64,000 nucleotides of DNA from Pogostemon cablin (Eukaryota > Streptophyta > Magnoliopsida > Lamiales > Lamiaceae): NCBI GenBank assembly GCA_023678885.1, contig CM042963.1, positions 38,071,105 through 38,135,104 on the forward strand, in the 5' to 3' direction. Position numbers and translations under genes: made by a program. Of the stretch, positions 26,135 to 37,000 are shown in pieces. Each line of letters opens with the position of its first letter. Position 1 is the first letter of the stretch. The notes below the pieces were generated by a model. That model saw nothing but the letters and a program-made list of their open reading frames with translations. It was not told where the DNA came from and made no database searches.

Positions 26135-29100
26135 TGGACACATAAATACATATAATTATGTATTCCCTCCATCCCATCCTAATAATTATATAATTTAAAA
26201 TTGGGTGTTTCATTCTAACGGTTACAAATTTTTTTTGTGTAGAGACCCACACAATTAAGTAATTAAAATTAAAATACTCAATATGACTCATTCGCCACAT
26301 TAATACAATCATCCACTATACGTTAAAATATTATTTATCTCACATCAATACACATTAAAATACTAAATTTCTTAATCCCGTGCAAAAAGCAAATATAACT
26401 ATTAGAATGGGTCGAAGAGAATACATATGTATGCGGTTTTATATTGTGATGGTATGTATATTTAGTTTAGTTCTTTATGTGTAATGAATTAAATAGTATT
26501 TAGTTGAATCGACGATATACGACCCTTATTCGTTTTTCATGTATAATAAATTAAAGTAATTATAAAAAACCAATAATTTTAAATTTTTTATAATATTTAC
26601 ATTTCATTACGTAATCATATGTTATAAACAGTTCCAAATAATGTCTTAATTACTTAACATTATTTTCAAATACAACCCAAAATTTCTCAATAATAATAAA
26701 TTCAAGAGGGAGGCTCCTGTGCACCCGGGCGCACGGAGCACATTCCGTGCACCTTTGCAATTTCATGCCCCTTTGCAATTTAAGCCCCTAGCAATACATA
26801 GGTTTAAATAGAATTGGAGGGGGAGGGTTATGTTCACATGGGGACACGAAGTATCCCTCCGTGTCCCCGGGGGCGCAAGAGCTTTTGCCTTAACTCAAAT
26901 TGAAACAAATTTCTACATGTTAATTGATAAAAAAAAACATACAAAAATAATATCTTTAATTTTAATTATTTTGTTGGACATAAAATTATTAGAGTTAAAA
27001 AATGTGATAGTAAAGCACCTAAATGCAATGATTAGAGAATCGGGCCGGACCGACCAGTTCAACCGGGTGAACCAGAAATCGGCCGAGAAATCGATCCAAA
27101 AGCACCCTAAAAATCGAATTTGATGTTCAACCAGGAAAAATCGGATTGAACCGATTCAAATCGGGATAACCGGTTGAACCGGTCAAACCGGAAACTGTCG
27201 ATTTTTTTTTAATTTTTTGTATTTGAGATCCGAGTCGTCGATTAATTTTTTGGCCAACATCTCAAGATAAGATGGATGCAAAGGTGGGAGTAGTGATCAT
27301 TATATAGAATCACAATACCCTTCTCTTTAATAAGTTTCTAATGTGGAATATTGATGTTGTGGAAAAATAGGAAGAAAAGGGGGTCTTTATTTATAAATAT
27401 CCAAAACTTCTTTCTCTCTTATAATTAACCAATGTGGAATATTATCCCTTTCTATAAACATATACTCCTACATTTAACTACAAGTAATTTATCACTCAAT
27501 AATTATTTAATTTTGAAATAAATTCAATTGTATCCAAATAATTATAAATTTTTTTTGAATGAATATTAATTAAAATTAGAGTCAACAAATAAAAAAAATT
27601 AACAATTTTTTTTATTTTTATTCCAATTCTAATATTCTTAATTAATTTTCTTTCAATTTTAAAGTAAATTTGAATTAAATAAGATATTATTATAAATTAA
27701 AATTCAGAAATCATTTTATTTTCACATTTAACTTTACTCTTTCAATCCATTATTTTTCATTACACTAAGTATATTAATAAAAAATTATATGTAAAATAAT
27801 AAAATATTATTAAAACTTAATAATATGTAATTTTTGCTTTTTCGGTTGAACCGCCCGGTCCGACCGGTCCGACCTTGAACCATTAGGTTGACCGGTTTGG
27901 CCTCCGGTCCGGTTTTCTAATCACTGCTTAAATGTATTTATTTAAGGAAATAAGAATAAAATGAGAGGTGAGAAATTGAAGAGAAATTGAGAAGAAGTGA
28001 GAAATTGAAGAGATTTTGATCCAAAATTTTAAGCGGAAAAAAGAAGTTGACTTTAAATGCTTATATATATATATATATATAGTGATAGATTATATGATAT
28101 TTTTTTTATTTTGACCTTTATTTAGTTAGACAATTATTTGTTTAATATTCTAGAATATCCTGTACTTTTAAGTGCGCGCCTAAGGCTTCAAACGAGGGCT
28201 TTAGACTACCTACATCCACAACCTACAACAACACAACCCAACATTATTAATATTCATTTCTCTCTCTTTCACATATACAACCTATAACTCAACCCAACTT
28301 CAATTTTTTTATACTCCATCAACAACCCAACTCAACTTACTTTTTTAATAAAATATTCATTTCTCTCTCATTTATATACATACAATAATTATAATTAAAT
28401 TATATATTATTATTTTTTAAAAATTTTCTTAATAATTATATATATTTAAAATTAAAATAATATTATATTTTTAAAAAATATTTAATTCCGTAATTATAAT
28501 AAAAAACTTTTGAAAACACATAAAGAAAGAAGAAGATATAATTTGAGATTGAGAAAAAAAATAGAGTTTTTTTATTTTAATCCAAAATATATCAATATTA
28601 TATTCTATTTATAGAGAAAAAATTAAAAATTTTGATTATTTAATTTATTTTTTAAAATAATTTAAATATTATTTATTAAAAATTTAAATTATTTATCTAT
28701 AAAAATAAATTACAACTAATCATAATATGAAATCTGTCAAGTTATTAGATAAAAGTGAAAGGTGGGAATGGCTGAAGTACATGTTGTAGGATGACTGTCG
28801 TCTCAACCGGTTGCTCCATTATTTTCTTTTTTTAATTTTTTTTTATTCCCACTTTCTTTGTCTTATGTGCACGACCGAATCAAATGGTCGTCAATGGAAA
28901 TAGTCTTACGTCTCTCGCCTTTAACATCATGAGTTCGGACATCTAATTGTGTCGATTATATGCCTAAGTTGTCCCATTTAATTTAATCAAATTAAACAGT
29001 AACACTGAAAAAAAAAAACTATCAATTCAATATAGGGTTAGTAAGGACCGTTTCTTTTTTGTTACTGATTTTTTTTTCTTTTCTTGTTTCCTTACGTCTT

Positions 29101-31710
29101 ACGTCTCCAGCTGTTTCTTTCTTGTTACTGTTTCTTTTTTTTTTTTCTTTTTCTTGTTTCCTTTCTTGTGTTTCATCAAGATCCCTTTTGAATCTGTTTT
29201 CTTAGGTTGCATTTTGCAACAGTTTGAATTTATCATATTTGTAGTGATTCTTGATGTTCTTTTTCTTTGGATGTTAGTCTCCCTTCGGGAGTGTTCTCAG
29301 TCTCCTCTTGCAGGAGTGTTTAGTCCTCTTTTCGAGGTGGTTTAGTATTTATGTGTGAGTTGTCCCTTTAGGGTGGATGTTTCTATTTCCCTTAAGAAAT
29401 ATGGTACAATCGAGTATGTCTTTGACAGTGCTCTTTGGCTAATTAGTCACGATGTAATTTTTATGTCTGAGTTTATTTATATATAAAATTATCGTTTTGA
29501 AAAAAAAAAGTTAGTAAGGACCAAAATTAAATTGCTACACTATAAGTTGGTGTTATTCACCGAATCTATTCGAATTCATTATCAATAATTTTATTTTGTA
29601 ATCATTAAAATAATTCAATATCATCAATAATTTTATTTGTAATCATTAAAATAATTCATTATCTATCGATAATTTTTTTTTTTTGTAGCATTGAATACAC
29701 CCTAAGGATTAAAGTACACTTTAAAACCACATGAATAAAATACTCCCTCCGTTCCATAGAAGTTGACACACTTTCCTTTTTGGTTTGTCCCACTAAAGTT
29801 GACACATTTCCTTTTTAATATATGGACCCACACAAAAAACAATTAATCTATTCTCATGGACCCCACATATCACCTCTAATACAACTACCCACTACACATT
29901 AAATATTATTTCTCTCACTTCACTTTACTCCACTTTACATAAAATTATTATACTCCTTAATCTCCGTGCCCAAAAAAATTATACCAACTTCTATAGAACG
30001 GAGGGAATAATAATTACATCGAAAGAAACACCTAAACAAATGGTGAAAAAAAATTACTAGAATTAATTGACAATAAAATCTGAAAGGTACAAATATAACA
30101 CACCCTAAGAAAAGTAATGCTTTTGTCCTAAGTTACAAGAATAAAACGTCTAATTTCTCAATACAAGCCACAGGTACATACAATTTAGGGTGAAAATTTA
30201 ATGTACCCGTACAGATTTACCAAATTACTTTTCTAACTCAATTTTAACTATATATATCTTTTTATGCCCGAATTGACAAAAATGCCATTTACTCGAATAT
30301 TCGAGTAATATTCGAGTAATTTTACTCGAATTCATCAGTTTACTCGAAAATTGCATTACCTACTCACTCATGTTACTCGAAATTGCATTACCCGCCACTC
30401 ATGTTACTCGAAATTGCATTACTCACTCACTTATGTCACCCGAAATTGCATTACCCGCTCACTCATGTTACCTAAAATTGTATTACTCACTCACATTATT
30501 CATATTACTCGAAAATTACATTACTCCCGAAAATTACATTACTCACTCACATTACTCACATTACTCGAAGTTTTTTTTATTACTCGATTTTTTTTACTTT
30601 ATCATTGTTTTACTCAAATACATTTCTCGAATACATTACTCAAATGTATTCGAGTAAAGGGTATTTTCATCAATTCGGGCATAAAAAAATATACACTAGG
30701 TTAGAAAAGTAATTTGTTTTATCTGAGTGGGCACTGCAACCAATTTCCTCTATAATTTAACACAAAGTCTAGCATGTCACGTGAGAACTATTTCCTTCCA
30801 AAACGGTAGTTGTAATACTCCATGCCCCAGGGTATAGCACAAGTAGTAGAGGGAAAAACTGAAAAGATCTTTCAACTGAACTTGTACCTTCCTACTTGAG
30901 GCACCTGCAATTTACCTCCTCCACCAATCTTTAAGGAAGGAACGATGGGTGCCCCTTATGATGGGATACACCATAAGAAGGAATACTCCAGATTTTCCCA
31001 CATCCAAATAAATACTCTTTTTGACATAAAATTGTACAATTAACAAATAGTACGCACACTTCACTTAATTTTGATTTTTTTACGACTTAAAATGGCAAAT
31101 TATATCATATGAACTTAAACCAAAGTCTATTATTAAACCGAAACTCGGTTTGACCAAAAAAAATAAACCATCTCGATTATTTTTTACCAATTTGTTAGCC
31201 TAACATAAAACCGTCTTCATGCTCAGTAAATTGCCTTTGTTAAAACAAACCAACGCCCATTCAATAATTTATTTTATTAATTACAACATTTTTAGGTTAA
31301 AGTTGTTTTTACTTCCCATAAAAAAGTTTATTATCCAATCACTCATATAATTTCGTCTACTTGTTTAAATTAAATTTCAAGACACAACTCGACAAACTTT
31401 CACCCTAATATTGAATTCACAATTATAGGAGCATTTTTTACTATCATGATTATTTTTCAATTCTTTTTTATATTTTTGTTGAGTGTTTGTTTTTCCAGAG
31501 TGAAATGAGAAGCGAGTGAAATAAGTAGTCCAGTAGTAGTGAGAGAGTCCAGTCCAAGTCCAAGATGATGCATGGGTAAATAACTTGAATTTGGATATGT
31601 ATTGGGTTTTGCAGGAAGCAGAGGATGAAGGGCCAACAACATTCACCAGATACCTCTTTCTAAGCTGGCTATTTCTCTCCTTTGCATTGCTCATCGCCTT
31701 CAATCGCTGA
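23480..31710 (+). CDS. ndhU: NAD(P)H dehydrogenase-like complex subunit U, chloroplastic
   Basis: Five exons: 23480-23747, 23887-23948, 24314-24409, 24491-24631 and 31615-31710, joining in frame to 220 aa plus TGA; Arabidopsis NdhU is of similar size. Residues 1 to about 50 look like a chloroplast transit peptide (Ser/Thr/His-rich, few acids). A J-like domain follows (HYARLGLQPGCPYDQ, then ELLKESYSILSSVEERRMYDW) without the HPD signature, as expected for NdhU. After the WPFEVD motif, exon 5 supplies one hydrophobic helix (YLFLSWLFLSFALLIAF) near the C-terminus. NdhU belongs to the ferredoxin-binding subcomplex of the thylakoid NDH complex, which supports cyclic electron flow around photosystem I. 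Exon 5 lies 6,983 bp from exon 4, beyond several mobile elements. Its GCAG acceptor, phase 0 and sequence fit make the assignment strong. Confidence 0.92.
24930..25265. repeat. About 110-bp tandem repeats with TGTGCAAATATCGTGTGATT core
   Basis: Three to four diverged copies, each with a TTGTGCAAATATCGTG-like core, a TACATATGTACATTTAAATG palindromic segment and GTACG/GTATG. A related fragment occurs at 32.36-32.43 kb. Confidence 0.7.
26074..26132. repeat. (TA)n microsatellite
   Basis: About 29 uninterrupted TA dinucleotides. Translations across it in both directions are artefacts. Confidence 0.95.
26163..26417. mobile_element. Degenerate Stowaway-like MITE
   Basis: Left end TTCCCTCCATCCCATCCTAA and right end TTAGAATGGGTCGAAGAGAA are decayed inverted repeats of the CTCCCTCCGT class, with typical internal Stowaway-like text (TAGAGACCCACACAATTAAG). 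Confidence 0.6.
26703..26890. repeat. Hairpin-rich dispersed repeat (family H), copy 2 (inverted)
   Basis: Reverse complement of the 14.1-kb copy. It carries GCACCCGGGCGCACGG at the left, a shared ACATAGGTTTAAATAGAAT core, and GTCCCCGGGGGCGCAAGAGC at the right. Confidence 0.7.
27026..27926. mobile_element. Non-autonomous hAT element with CCGGTTGAACCGG subterminal repeats
   Basis: Terminal inverted repeats CAATGATTAGAGAATCGGGC and CAGTGATTAGAAAACCGGAC (the right end read on the minus strand), 901 bp. It is flanked by an 8-bp duplication CCTAAATG/CTTAAATG (27018-27025 and 27927-27934, one mismatch). The CAGTG-type end and 8-bp duplication are hAT hallmarks. Subterminal regions are rich in ACCGG/CCGGT motifs. 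No transposase reading frame. Confidence 0.85.
29050..29509 (+). mobile_element. 5'-truncated LINE-like retroposon with poly(A) and 13-bp target duplication
   Basis: Flanked by perfect 13-bp direct repeats GTTAGTAAGGACC (29037-29049 and 29510-29522) and ending in a run of about 10 A, so it inserted by target-primed reverse transcription. The body resembles a LINE 3' untranslated region (T-rich, GTATTTATGTGTGAG, then TATATATAAAATTATCG before the tail). No reverse-transcriptase sequence remains. A retrocopied non-coding RNA is an alternative. Confidence 0.8.
29743..30007. mobile_element. Stowaway-like MITE
   Basis: Ends CTCCCTCCGTTCCATAGAAG and CTTCTATAGAACGGAGGGAA with flanking TA dinucleotides. 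Confidence 0.9.
30188..30750. mobile_element. MULE-type element with internal ACTCGAA minisatellite
   Basis: Long imperfect inverted repeats of about 110 bp (left arm CAAATTACTTTTCTAAC, TTTTTATGCCCGAATTGA, TTTACTCGAAT; right arm its complement) enclose an array of about eight units. They are flanked by a 9-bp duplication TACAATTTA/TATAATTTA (30179-30187 and 30751-30759, one mismatch), which points to the Mutator superfamily. 563 bp, no transposase. It lies in ndhU intron 4. Confidence 0.8.
30345..30560. repeat. About 35-bp minisatellite (TTACTCGAAATTGCATTACC)
   Basis: Tandem units of TTACTCGAAATTGCATTACCxxCTCACTCATG with period near 35 bp, diverging towards the right. It forms the interior of the MULE-type element. 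Confidence 0.85.
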
Positions 31711-32677
31711 TTTCCACCCTTCCAATACCATTATACATACACATTGTAATATTCACCATACTTAACATCTTTTATAAATCTCCTCTCTCATTCATATTCT
31801 TACTTTTCACATTCCATCCTTCTTTCACATATCACCTTACACACTAATATTCTCCACCTTATATGCAATGCTGCATCTCTTCATTAAACATTACACACAC
31901 ACACACAAGCACAAAAAGAAATTTTATGCAGAATGCATTTTTATTTATATAAAAGCCCCCATTTATGAATTCTTAAAATACAATTCCAATTAAATTTATT
32001 ATCTAAGCAAAAAGATCACTTTGAAAAACACTAAAGATCTGATTTGGTGCTTTTTTTTTTTTTTGGGCAAATTTCCAGTCAAGGGAATAAGAGCCAAGAG
32101 AATTGTTATAACGCACCCATTAATTTGAAAAATATAATGCATCGTCAAAATATAATCCTTTCCTTTTCCTTTTTTTTTTTCATCGACAACAAGATATTTA
32201 ACCGTTCCACGTAAGACTTGTAGTTTAAATAAGATGTTAACTGTCTTTTTGCAGTCGATGGGGTAAATTATGTGAGATGGGTAAAGTGAGAAGAGTGAGT
32301 TCTACAGTCTATACTGTACACACACTTAAACGTGTATTATATGAGTATTTAAAATATATACTTTGCTTGAGCATATGTATGTATAGTGCAAATAATGTGC
32401 AATACACACATGTACAATGTGCACTCATTTATATACAATAAATTTTAATCAATAATTAATTAATAAAAACTGATAATAATTTTAAAGACGCGACTTATTT
32501 TAAAAATAAAATAAAAAACACGAGGAAAATAGATTTTTTTTTTCGACAAAGAATTGGTGCTAATGAGAACTCCCTTGAAAATATATTTTGTAAACAAACC
32601 CTCTAAATGTCTTAAATATTAATCAACAGCTACAAACTGTAGCAAAATTAATTTGAAGCTTTTATGACTAGGACGCT

Positions 32678-32766
32678 TGTTAGAGAGATTTAATTAAGTA
32701 TTAAATGACACCTCTTTACAAGCTTAAAATGTTAAATTAAGTGATCATTTAACATGGTAACAGAGC
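32678..32766 (+). mobile_element. TRIM-like remnant: short LTR plus primer-binding site
   Basis: TGTTAGAGAGATTTAATTAA...CATTTAACA (77 bp, TG...CA) is followed at once by TGGTAACAGAGC (32755-32766), one base from the initiator-Met tRNA PBS (TGGTATCAGAGC). This matches the LTR-PBS junction of miniature terminal-repeat retrotransposons. Confidence 0.55.
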
Positions 32767-33200
32767 CCTTCATTAGAGAAGTCAACAATTTTCGTAAACT
32801 TCGCAATTCGCTTTGTCAAAATATGGGGTTGTCCTTAAAGGTAAAGGTTATGCATGACAATACGGGTTGGCCTTGAATGTAAACGTTATGCTGTATCCCC
32901 TCATGGGATCAGTGAAATCCTCCACGACATGAGAATTCAAATACTTCAAGATCCTCTGATCCTCCCCATTAGGGATATGTGAAATCCTCCACGACCAGAG
33001 AACCCAAGTACTTTGTGATTTACTAATCCTCATTTAAAATCTTAAGTTGGTAGAGAAGAACGTCATGTAATACTAAATCAAATTACTCTAACACGCCCCA
33101 TCGCGTGCAATCGGATTAATTTTGCACAATCCTTGCACGTGGAGTTTTTTTATAAATGGATGGCATTGAGGTTTGAACGTTGGACCTCCATTTAGTCATG

Positions 33201-33255
33201 ACTCTGATACCATATTAAATGACTACCTCATCTAAAATTTTAAGCCTGTAGGGAC
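33201..33255 (-). mobile_element. TRIM-like remnant in opposite orientation
   Basis: The minus strand reads an LTR tail (GCTTAAAATTTTAGATGAGG, TCATTTAATA) followed by TGGTATCAGAGT (PBS, 33201-33212). It is homologous to the 32.7-kb copy but inverted. Confidence 0.5.
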
Positions 33256-34071
33256 TAGTAATTGGTGGTGTTGAAAAGACTTTCTTGTAATACAGCCATC
33301 ATCTATAGTGAGCCATAGACTTCTTTACTATACACATGGTGTAGAGATTATAAAATTTAAGGTTAGACCTATTTACTGAGATACCTCAACTTGGGAGGGA
33401 AAACAAATGTCAAAGACTCAAAGGTTGGCACTTGTACTTTTGAAAGAGAGTTAGGTTTCCTCAGTAATTAGGCTAAACTTAACGATAGTTTTTATGCTTA
33501 CCCATTCACGCACACAAAAATATATAAGAAAAGACTAAGAGTGGAGGAATGTGTGTGTATGGGGGGATTAATAACAGAGGGATCTATATATTTTCTTTAT
33601 ATACATATTCTATAGAAACATACCTTCATCAGCATCCAACACGTGTGCACCCTCTGTGCAAAGATCAATTGAGTGAGAAATTAAAACTCTCAAACAATAT
33701 TTTCAATTGCCAGGGCTCTGGCAAAAACTTTTTGGTAGCATCTGAAACTCACCTTGAACAAGTGAAGAGGGTTAGTCAGTAAAGATATATATGTAATTTC
33801 AATAAAAGATTATACCAGATGGAATTTTAGTTATCAAAGTTAAACCACTCTTTTAACTTTCTATAGCAATATTTCTAAGTTAGCAGTCGCCATAAACCTA
33901 AATGTATTATACTATTGAGTAGTAATGAGATGTATGTAAAAGACTCTTTGACATGACTAAGATATACACCTAATAACTACAGGGTGATACATATACCTAT
34001 TTAAAGGATTGCAGATGGATCGCGGTGTTTCCTTGAGCAAATTCTCCTCAAAATTTCATCACATAACTTCT

Positions 34072-37000
34072 TCAGTGTGCTCTTCGTTTATGGCGATGGT
34101 ATTCTTCTCTACGGTCATCGTCAGAGCCACTAATTACCTGCCACCCATCATCACGCCGTTTCTCTCTTGACTGCTTTGCGTGATGTCTGGATGAATCTTG
34201 GCCTGCATCTCCCTCTTTGTATCCCCCTTTCCTCTCAGACTCCCAAGATCTATGATGGTTCCTGTGCGAAACTTGGGCATCAGACTCAACCCTTCGTCTA
34301 GCATCCTTCTGGTACGAACGGCGGCCCAAACTGGTATCACTATCGTAGTGCCCCCTTCTCTCATCGCACTTCTTAAACTCTCCATGATGGTGTCTGTGCC
34401 TCCCTTCACCATGCCGGTCAGGGCTTCTGCCAGCATCTTTTGGCCTCTCCCCATGACATAGCCTCTTGTCTCTTCCAGAGGAAGAGGTTCGATAGCTCTG
34501 CTCATGCCTTTCTTCAGCATATCGTGCATCAGAATGCATATGCTTGTCATGCAGCTGTTTTCTTCCCAGCCTCTGGGAAAAACTATCATCAGAGCGACTC
34601 GGGCTTGCTTCCTCGTCTTTCTGTGATAAGTAGTCATGAGATTTTTGCTGGCTGTCACATAGATAACGGTCTGAAGTACCATCCTTGTTCTCCGGATGTC
34701 GTTCTCTGTTGCAAAACTTATATTAGAAATTTGTATATCAAGAAGCAAATTAATGTAAACAAATTGCTCAATTTACTTTAAATTAATATACGAGTCAGTC
34801 ACAGTTCCCTTCAACCCATACGAGTTTTTCCCCTGAACTACAAAAATTGCAAGTCTATCACCAACAATGATGTCTCTCCTATTCGTATTCTGTTCTCTGT
34901 AGCATCAGCTGTGGAGCCATCCAAGATGGAGAATCGTGTAGTTCAAGGGGCACAGTGTGCAAAAATCGTGCAGTTCAAGGGTTACAGCACAACAAATAGA
35001 AGTTTGTAAGGTGAGTGCGAAAAACGTGCAATATACCTTTCTTTCTTGTCATCTTATGGTAGAAGGTTCCTGCTCAAGAGAGAGATTCATTCTTGCAATA
35101 TGTGTAATTCATTTCACATGATACTAATTAATATTACCTTTCTATGTTTTCATTTGAGTGTTTCCGCTTATACTCGCACTGTTGAAGCCCAAAATGCCCA
35201 GAACGGGGAGGTCCCATATTTTCCATTCTCATATTTACACTGCAAGAAGCAAATAGTTTCAAAATATTTCACTTATAACTTTTCGTGCAGTCCACTTAGA
35301 TGCAATTGAAACACTCAACAAACTTACCGAGGGCTTGGTAGGCTGCCTAGCATGGAAGGGACGTAGGGAGGAACAGAAAAGGGTGAAACGGGGACCATGG
35401 AGGCATTGAAGGGCATCATTGTAGGGTTACCATACATCATATTTGCATAGGGTGTAAAGGGATGCATTGAAGGGCCACTCCAGTATGGTGATGCAAAGCC
35501 TACCATGCCTCCATGAAATGCTCCATTTCCTAAAATGCCCAACAAATTTAGAATTCCTGAATTTGCATGGAAAACAAAGAAGTCTTGTTTTGTTACTACT
35601 TACTACCTGGCTGAAATGTGGGATTTGGATGGGAAACAGGGCAGTCTCTTATGAGATGGTCTGGAGAACCACATGCGTAGCAATTACGAACAACCTGAAG
35701 AACAACAAATTAACTTGCATACAAGACTTCAGAAGCGTAAAAAGTACTGAAATGTAATGCATTGATTCTGTAAGAAATCAGATGGTTTTCCGACTGCCAG
35801 AGTGTTCAAAAAAAAAAAAAAATAATAAAAGAGCAGGTAAAAGAAGACGTGGATAAAGGAACAAGATATATAAGAACACTGCACATTCCATGTTTTGCTC
35901 ATTTATTAAATCTAAAACCATGAAGAGAAAAGGAAACAAATGACCCCGGGATTTTAATAAATGGACATACTAGCTAAAACAGCTACTAATCATCTAGTAT
36001 CTAATTTATAAAATAAAAACAGGTCCAAATCCTTTGTTTGAAATATTAGGCAGCAACGGAATCAGTAGATGGATACAAATAGATGCACTCACTGAAATTA
36101 CCTTTTTGTGCCCAGTTGGACCTGAAAAGTTCCGCCCTCCACCTGAAAATTTTAATAGAACATTATAGCAGCGGTTGGAAATCAAATTAAGCAACTATTC
36201 ATTACAGTGACAAAGTATACTATACCTCCAGAGTCTTTCCAAAACCCACCTTTTCCCTTGACGCTAAGATCAGCTGAAATGCAAAAGGATGGAACACGTC
36301 AAGGAACACAGTAACTGGTGGAGAAAAGAAAGTGAAGGATGACCAGTAATCTAGACTCTTTATAAGATTTTAAAGGAACAGAACATATTAGCTCCATCTC
36401 AAGTAATTCATGAAGAAAATTTATCCTGGAAAAGAAACTGGAAAGAAGATATTTCAGGTCACAATTTCAAGCATTCTGAAGGATCAGTAGATACAATCAT
36501 ATGTTGACCTTCAATGTTAGCCTCAAGTGCAACGACATTTTCTCATCACATCTAAGCATTATAATAAGTGATCATCAATTTAAATGGCAAAGTACAGGCT
36601 ACAGCAATGAAATGAGCAATTTGTTGGAGTAACAGAATTCCAAAGGCCTTTTGTTTTCACTTTAGAATACTCTCAATAAGCTTATGCAAATAATGTTAGC
36701 ACAAGTATTTACGCACGATGCTTGAAACAGCTAGAATCACAGATAGGGTAAACTTAATCCCCTTAATATAATCATCTCAATCAATTCTGCACTTTATGCA
36801 ATCATCTTGATTAATGCTGCAAGGTTCAAAATCTACAAACAAAAATTCCTTAATCAAAAGGAGAGTTCTACCATAAAAATAATTAAGGGGTCGCTTGGTA
36901 TAAATTCCACAATCGGAATGGCAATGGGTATCATTGAGGAGGTCAACCACAATGGGAGTGAAAATGATTGAAGGGTGGGGAGTAGTTATTGAATCAATGA

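Larger units (their letters stand above)
24632..31614 (+). other. 7-kb ndhU intron 4 packed with repeats
   Basis: GT at 24632 and AG at 31613-31614. It contains, in order, 110-bp tandem repeats, a (TA)n tract, a degenerate MITE, a family H repeat, a hAT element, a LINE-like retroposon, a Stowaway MITE and a MULE-type element. A (TA)n tract also lies at 28063-28081. Outside these I see only AT-rich sequence; the short open frames are not genes. Confidence 0.8.
31711..34071. other. Convergent intergenic region between ndhU and the PQT3-like gene
   Basis: Contains the likely 3' UTRs of both genes, T- and A-rich runs, two TRIM-like retroelement remnants, and an 85-bp tandem duplication around 32896-33010 (GTGAAATCCTCCACGAC twice). 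No gene seen. Confidence 0.55.

Noticed and set aside
26073..26312. Open frames rich in Tyr-Ile repeats
   Set aside because: They are translations of a TA microsatellite (also at 44773-45093).
25270..28200. A single large element between GGCGCGTCTCAAGC (25285) and AGTGCGCGCCTAAGGC (28171)
   Set aside because: The ends look similar (GCGCGYCT), but no target duplication or matching inverted arms could be read, and other elements in between have their own borders.
30188..30750. CRISPR-like array
   Set aside because: Repeats are contiguous minisatellite units without unique spacers, inside a plant mobile element.
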